Origin: Candidatus Dormiibacterota bacterium | GTDB lineage: Bacteria; Chloroflexota; Dormibacteria; Aeolococcales; Aeolococcaceae | DNA: 9,555 nt | Assembly: GCA_019234035.1 (NCBI GenBank) | Contig: JAFALX010000436.1 | Coordinates: 1 to 9,555, forward strand | Direction of reading: 5' to 3' | Shown here: positions 8,247 through 9,555 of the stretch, piece by piece | Layout: each line of letters opens with the position of its first letter | How positions within the stretch are numbered: position 1 is the stretch's first letter | Notes under the pieces: generated by a model | What the model saw: only the letters and a program-made list of their open reading frames with translations | Database searches by the model: none | Told to the model about the DNA's origin: nothing | Made by a program: the position numbers and the translations under genes

Positions 8247-8986
8247 TGCAGCTGACCGTCCTCGGCAGCGGTGACGCCTTCAGCGGTTGCGGCTGCAACG
8301 CGGGGTACCTCGTCGACGGCCGCGTGCTGATCGACTGCGGCGCGCCGGTCCCCGCGCTGGTCCGCCGTGCCGGCATGGACCTGCAGCGGCTGCGCCTGAT
8401 CCTCGTCACGCACTTCCACGCCGACCACACGTTCATGCTGCCGGTCGTCATCGGCGCCGCCGCGCTCGCCGACGCGCCGGTGGAGGCCGGCCTGGTCATC
8501 GCCGGGCCCGTGGGCACACGGGAGTACGTGAAGCGGCTGCTGCAAACCGGTTTCGGCCATCACATCATCGAGCTGATCCGCGATACCATCGCGCCACAGT
8601 TCGTGATCCTGGACGACGGCGACGACGTGGAGATCGCCGAGTACCGAGTGCGCGCGCATGCCGTGGTGCACAGCCTCGGACCGTCGCTCGCGTACAGCGT
8701 CACTGACCCCACGGGAGCGCGCGTCGGCTTCAGCGGTGACAGCACCTTGTGTCCGGGCCTTGCGCGCGCGATTCGCGGCTGTGATCTCTTCGTCTGCGAG
8801 TGCACCGGATGGGGCGCGCCGGTGCCCGGCGGCCATCTCTACAGCGAGGAGGTCGCAGAGCTGATGGCGGCGAATCCGTCCACCCAATTCCTCCTGAGCC
8901 ACCTCAAGGAACGCAACGCGCTGCCGGGCGCGCTGATCGCACACGACCTGCTCACGCTCGATGTGGGCGGACGACGCCAAGGGTAG
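8246..8986 (+). CDS. RNase Z-like metallo-beta-lactamase-fold hydrolase
   Basis: 246 residues of a single MBL domain, without signal peptide, so cytoplasmic. The metal site is complete: THFHADH gives His56, His58, Asp60 and His61; further ligands are probably His142 in VVHSL, Asp165 in GFSGDST and His219 in LLSHL, and His197 in GGHLYSEEVAEL corresponds to a conserved RNase Z/ElaC-type motif. The protein is shorter than RNase Z (usually about 300) and I see no exosite arm of the tRNA-processing enzymes, so it more likely belongs to the broad RNase Z-like group of hydrolases with uncertain substrates (phosphodiesters, cyclic nucleotides or others). The N-terminus is unusual in having SGCGCNAGY (Cys15, Cys17) and Cys31. 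Translation is coupled to the carboxypeptidase gene through TGATG with no ribosome site of its own. Fold certain, substrate unknown. Confidence 0.9.
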   Translation: MQLTVLGSGDAFSGCGCNAGYLVDGRVLIDCGAPVPALVRRAGMDLQRLRLILVTHFHADHTFMLPVVIGAAALADAPVEAGLVIAGPVGTREYVKRLLQTGFGHHIIELIRDTIAPQFVILDDGDDVEIAEYRVRAHAVVHSLGPSLAYSVTDPTGARVGFSGDSTLCPGLARAIRGCDLFVCECTGWGAPVPGGHLYSEEVAELMAANPSTQFLLSHLKERNALPGALIAHDLLTLDVGGRRQG

Positions 8987-9012
8987 CGTCACTGGCGTGC
9001 GGCAGTGACGTT
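8985..9012 (+). terminator. Hairpin directly after the MBL gene stop, probable terminator
   Basis: CGTCACTG (8987-8994) pairs perfectly with CAGTGACG (9003-9010) around an 8-base loop, and the stem can be extended by a G-U and an A-U pair into the stop codon. No T-run follows (TTGGCG), so it is not a textbook intrinsic terminator, but the position between convergent genes supports a transcription-end or mRNA-stabilising role, possibly for both strands. Confidence 0.5.
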
Positions 9013-9053
9013 GGCGTGGCGCCACCCAGCCGACGGTGCCGGGCAGCACGACC

Positions 9054-9359
9054 TCATGAGCCGGCCCTCCGCCGTGGGCCGGCGCGCTTTCCGTGCGCCT
9101 TGCGAGGCGCCACATAGTCGTCGAAGAGTGCTCTGCCCACGTCACTAAGGCTCCGCGACTCGGACGCCGCCTTCTTCTTGGCCTTCTCAAACACGTCCGG
9201 TTCAATTCGAAACTGCACTCGTGGCGACGTGCCGACGCTCAGTGATGGCCGCCCGACTTTGCGGCGCTTGGCCTGCGCCAGGTCGTAGCCGGCCTCAGCC
9301 TCGCGCGCCAGGTCTTCGACGTCGCGATCGGTCAGTACTTTTCCGGATCGGGTTCTCAT
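9054..9359 (-). CDS. Ribbon-helix-helix antitoxin / transcriptional regulator
   Basis: 101 residues. The N-terminal third (about 1-38) reads TDRDVEDLAREAEAGYDL followed by a basic stretch and the GRPS motif, a layout common in ribbon-helix-helix antitoxins. Residues 46-52 (PRVQFRI) would be the DNA-binding beta strand, with helices at about 53-67 and 70-83 (SLSDVGRALFDDYV) completing the fold; the C-terminus is a basic tail. Such proteins dimerise, bind an operator at their own promoter and neutralise the partner toxin. The ATG at 9357-9359 overlaps the stop of the upstream gene (ATGA), whose product looks like a BrnT-type toxin, so a toxin-first operon is inferred. A GGAA seven bases before the ATG is a weak ribosome site. 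It converges on the MBL gene. Fold assignment is good; the antitoxin role rests on the neighbour. Confidence 0.8.
   Translation of the reverse strand: MRTRSGKVLTDRDVEDLAREAEAGYDLAQAKRRKVGRPSLSVGTSPRVQFRIEPDVFEKAKKKAASESRSLSDVGRALFDDYVAPRKAHGKRAGPRRRAGS
9060..9083. repeat. GC-rich hairpin in the last codons of the antitoxin gene
   Basis: GCCGGCCC (9060-9067) and GGGCCGGC (9076-9083) are perfect 8-bp arms around an 8-base loop. It encodes the AGPRRRAG tail of the antitoxin. It may help terminate or stabilise the message, or be a by-product of GC-rich Arg/Gly/Ala codons. Confidence 0.35.
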
Positions 9360-9555
9360 GCCAGTTTCCGATACTCCAGTGCCTCGAGGTACTGCGGTCT
9401 GTACGCGGCGCGCAGTGTCATCGCGTGCACTATCAAGAGCCGCGCGTCGTCCAGCGCGATGGCGACAACCTCAAGTGCCGTGCCGTGCTCGTCATCACCG
9501 AGATAGAGAGAGCGATCATCTGGGGTCGACGAATCGGGTGGCGCAGGCTCGTCGA
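9356..9555 (-). CDS. C-terminal part of a probable BrnT-like toxin (5' end outside window)
   Basis: Read on the minus strand, the frame is open from the right edge to the TGA at 9358-9356, giving 65 residues. After a polar stretch come YLGDDEHGTALEVVAIALDD and then RLLIVHAMTLRAAYR, followed by a short basic C-terminus ending in YRKLA. The pattern 'LGxDxxGxxLEVVxxxxDDxRLLxVHAMxLRxxY' matches what I know of small beta-rich toxins of the BrnT or DUF4258-like RNase fold that precede ribbon-helix-helix antitoxins. The His-Ala-Met segment is the most recognisable part. The gene shares ATGA with the downstream antitoxin, so translation is coupled. The N-terminal catalytic residues are outside the window, so activity cannot be judged. 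Existence of the gene is well supported; the toxin role is inferred from pattern and context. Confidence 0.68.
   Translation of the reverse strand, partial: DEPAPPDSSTPDDRSLYLGDDEHGTALEVVAIALDDARLLIVHAMTLRAAYRPQYLEALEYRKLA

Noticed and set aside
8237..9205. 322-codon minus-strand frame across the MBL gene
   Set aside because: Arg/His/Ala-rich shadow of the MBL gene, whose metal motif is intact. It also clashes with the antitoxin gene.

Overview
The window is GC-rich bacterial chromosome, densely packed, with genes on both strands, many 1-4 bp overlaps and few strong Shine-Dalgarno sites. No rRNA, tRNA, insertion sequence, CRISPR array or phage gene was seen, and no gene-free stretch exceeds about 90 bp. 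Two genes carry lipoboxes, and the right edge holds a ribbon-helix-helix antitoxin of a style I associate with Actinobacteria and Chloroflexota-type genomes. One of these, or a related candidate phylum, is my best guess for the host. This is inference only; no marker gene settles it.

Layout, left to right. (1) 1-1677 (+): the 3' end of an unrecognised gene, joined by a 4-bp GTGA overlap to a 441-residue protein whose middle resembles a degenerate histidine-kinase-type (GHKL) ATPase fold. (2) 1643-2820 (-): a queuosine-precursor transporter gene (yhhQ/QPTR family) followed, with an ATGA overlap, by queF. Together they would import preQ0 and reduce it to preQ1. The queF 3' end overlaps the ATPase-like gene tail-to-tail by 35 bp. 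(3) 2885-3496 (-): a small secreted lipoprotein of unknown function, divergent from (4) a VOC-fold protein at 3568-3948 (+), the only gene with a full AGGAGG site. (5) 3953-4414 (-): a MarR-family regulator with a clear dyad at its likely promoter. (6) 4485-7121 (-): complete clpB disaggregase. (7) 7212-8986 (+): a two-gene unit of a lipid-anchored D-Ala-D-Ala carboxypeptidase and an RNase Z-like metallo-beta-lactamase-fold hydrolase, overlapping by one base (TGATG). (8) 9054-9555 (-): a ribbon-helix-helix antitoxin preceded by, and overlapping (ATGA), the 3' end of a probable BrnT-like toxin cut by the window edge.

Most of the window is conserved housekeeping and envelope or stress functions. 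The less ordinary parts are the uncharacterised pair at the left edge, the secreted lipoprotein, the carboxypeptidase/MBL pair and the edge-truncated toxin-antitoxin module. I see no convincing evidence of a large new multi-gene system.
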